From JBAYIE01 sp965279165 (GTDB lineage: Bacteria; Bacteroidota; Bacteroidia; UKL13-3): a stretch of 64,000 nt of DNA. Positions 63,647 to 64,000 of this stretch are shown here, piece by piece; the first letter of the stretch is position 1, and each line of letters starts with the position of its first letter. Under the pieces are notes generated by a model. It was not told where the DNA came from. It saw only the letters and a list, made by a program, of their open reading frames with translations, and did no database searches. The DNA lies in contig OZ257140.1 of the NCBI GenBank assembly GCA_965279165.1, positions 1,798,001 through 1,862,000 of the forward strand, in the 5' to 3' direction. The translations under genes and the position numbers were made by a program.

Positions 63647-64000
63647 ATGTCATTGATATTGTGTTTGGATACGGCAACCGAAATCTGTTCGGTATCCATA
63701 AGTGAAAACGGTAAGTTATTGGTTTGTAAAGAGAATCATGAAGGGAACAAACATGCATCGGTACTTACGTTGTTGATACAAGAATGTTTGGATTATGGCA
63801 AGATTACCATGCAGGATTTAGCTGCAGTTGCTGTAAGCAAAGGACCAGGATCATATACCGGTTTGCGCGTTGGTGTTTCTACGGCCAAAGGAATTTGCTA
63901 TGCACTACAAATTCCTTTGTTGGCAATCAATACACTCGAATCGCTTGCTATACGGTTTATGGAAACAAAGCAAATTGAATCAGATGCTTTATTGATTCCG
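63647..64000 (+). CDS. tsaB: tRNA threonylcarbamoyladenosine biosynthesis protein TsaB (3'-truncated by window edge)
   Basis: TsaB is the partner of TsaD in making N6-threonylcarbamoyl-A37 of tRNA. The 118 residues seen begin MSLILCLDTATEICSVSI, the ASKHA-fold start, and contain AVAVSKGPGSYTGLRVGVS and ESLAIRF, which are the family signatures. The frame is still open at base 64000, so about half of the gene lies outside. TsaB is distinguished from TsaD by lack of an early HxxxH metal site in this N-terminus. Confidence 0.92.
   Translation, partial: MSLILCLDTATEICSVSISENGKLLVCKENHEGNKHASVLTLLIQECLDYGKITMQDLAAVAVSKGPGSYTGLRVGVSTAKGICYALQIPLLAINTLESLAIRFMETKQIESDALLIP

Noticed and set aside
1..64000. 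tRNA, rRNA, intact insertion sequence or prophage
   Set aside because: I looked for cloverleaf ends, rRNA-like conserved blocks and transposase motifs in all gaps and saw none; a covariance-model search was not possible here.

Overview
The window comes from a low-GC member of the Bacteroidota, most likely in the Chitinophagales/Sphingobacteriales range. Evidence: five secreted proteins with the type IX secretion (T9SS) C-terminal sorting domain (typically a YPNP-type start and an FVK/KLVxN-like end); two large TPR-PD40-OmpA proteins of the PorE type; a fused E1 alpha/beta 2-oxoacid dehydrogenase; a stand-alone homocysteine-methyltransferase piece of MetH; a GH3-like protein; and TAnnTTTG-type -7 promoter boxes. 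Genus cannot be told from the sequence alone. No rRNA, tRNA, intact insertion sequence, prophage or CRISPR array was found.

Layout. 1-2983: type I restriction-modification genes (hsdM cut by the window edge, hsdS), a small PD-(D/E)XK-like protein and a broken SIR2-like gene, i.e. the end of a defence locus. 3114-4345: a secreted orphan and a SAM methyltransferase. 4346-4972: mosaic of short intergenic repeats. 4973-10361: a membrane protein, a large secreted sulfatase and an eight-CXXCH cytochrome with HEAT/TPR tail. 10714-11381: a PIN-domain toxin-antitoxin pair with a recognisable promoter/operator. 11624-17425: a giant T9SS surface protein, then a PorE-like OmpA protein. 17651-20384: a 44-residue FeoB-associated-type membrane peptide, rluF, a RelE/ParE toxin-antitoxin pair and the MetH N-terminal domain. 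20452-23610: polysaccharide-deacetylase-like protein, coupled GNAT/FemAB-like protein and Ppx/GppA. 23720-27030: T9SS protein, secreted orphan, a response regulator ending in a C12 tract, membrane protein. 27031-28171: second repeat mosaic with a ~290-bp duplication. 28172-30631: murQ and a divergent S41 protease.

30798-36197 is the most unusual stretch. A fibronectin-like T9SS protein is bracketed by dense arrays of a 16-bp hairpin (AATCCC-TGAC-GGGATT). Downstream it sits in 208-bp tandem units with no length variation and then in ~153-bp units; each cluster ends in two inverted copies.

36278-64000 is mostly housekeeping: E1 dehydrogenase, parvulin PPIase, hflX, acyl-CoA dehydrogenase, GH3, a second OmpA protein, cysteine-synthase-like enzyme, a heme-binding protein with a 41-residue zinc-ribbon peptide, M1 aminopeptidase, T9SS protein, alpha/beta hydrolase, metK, a TPR adenylate cyclase, an ELWxxDGT-repeat T9SS protein, an NlpC/P60 lipoprotein, recJ and the start of tsaB.

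Themes: envelope and secretion (T9SS cargo, OmpA/PorE-like, PPIase, S41, M1, NlpC/P60, MurQ), sulfur/methyl metabolism (metH-N, metK, cysteine synthase, sulfatase) and remnants of defence/toxin systems. I did not find a complete, clearly new multi-gene system. The best candidates for something undescribed are the hairpin arrays, the decaying RM/PD-(D/E)XK/SIR2 locus and the two unannotated-size Cys-rich peptides.
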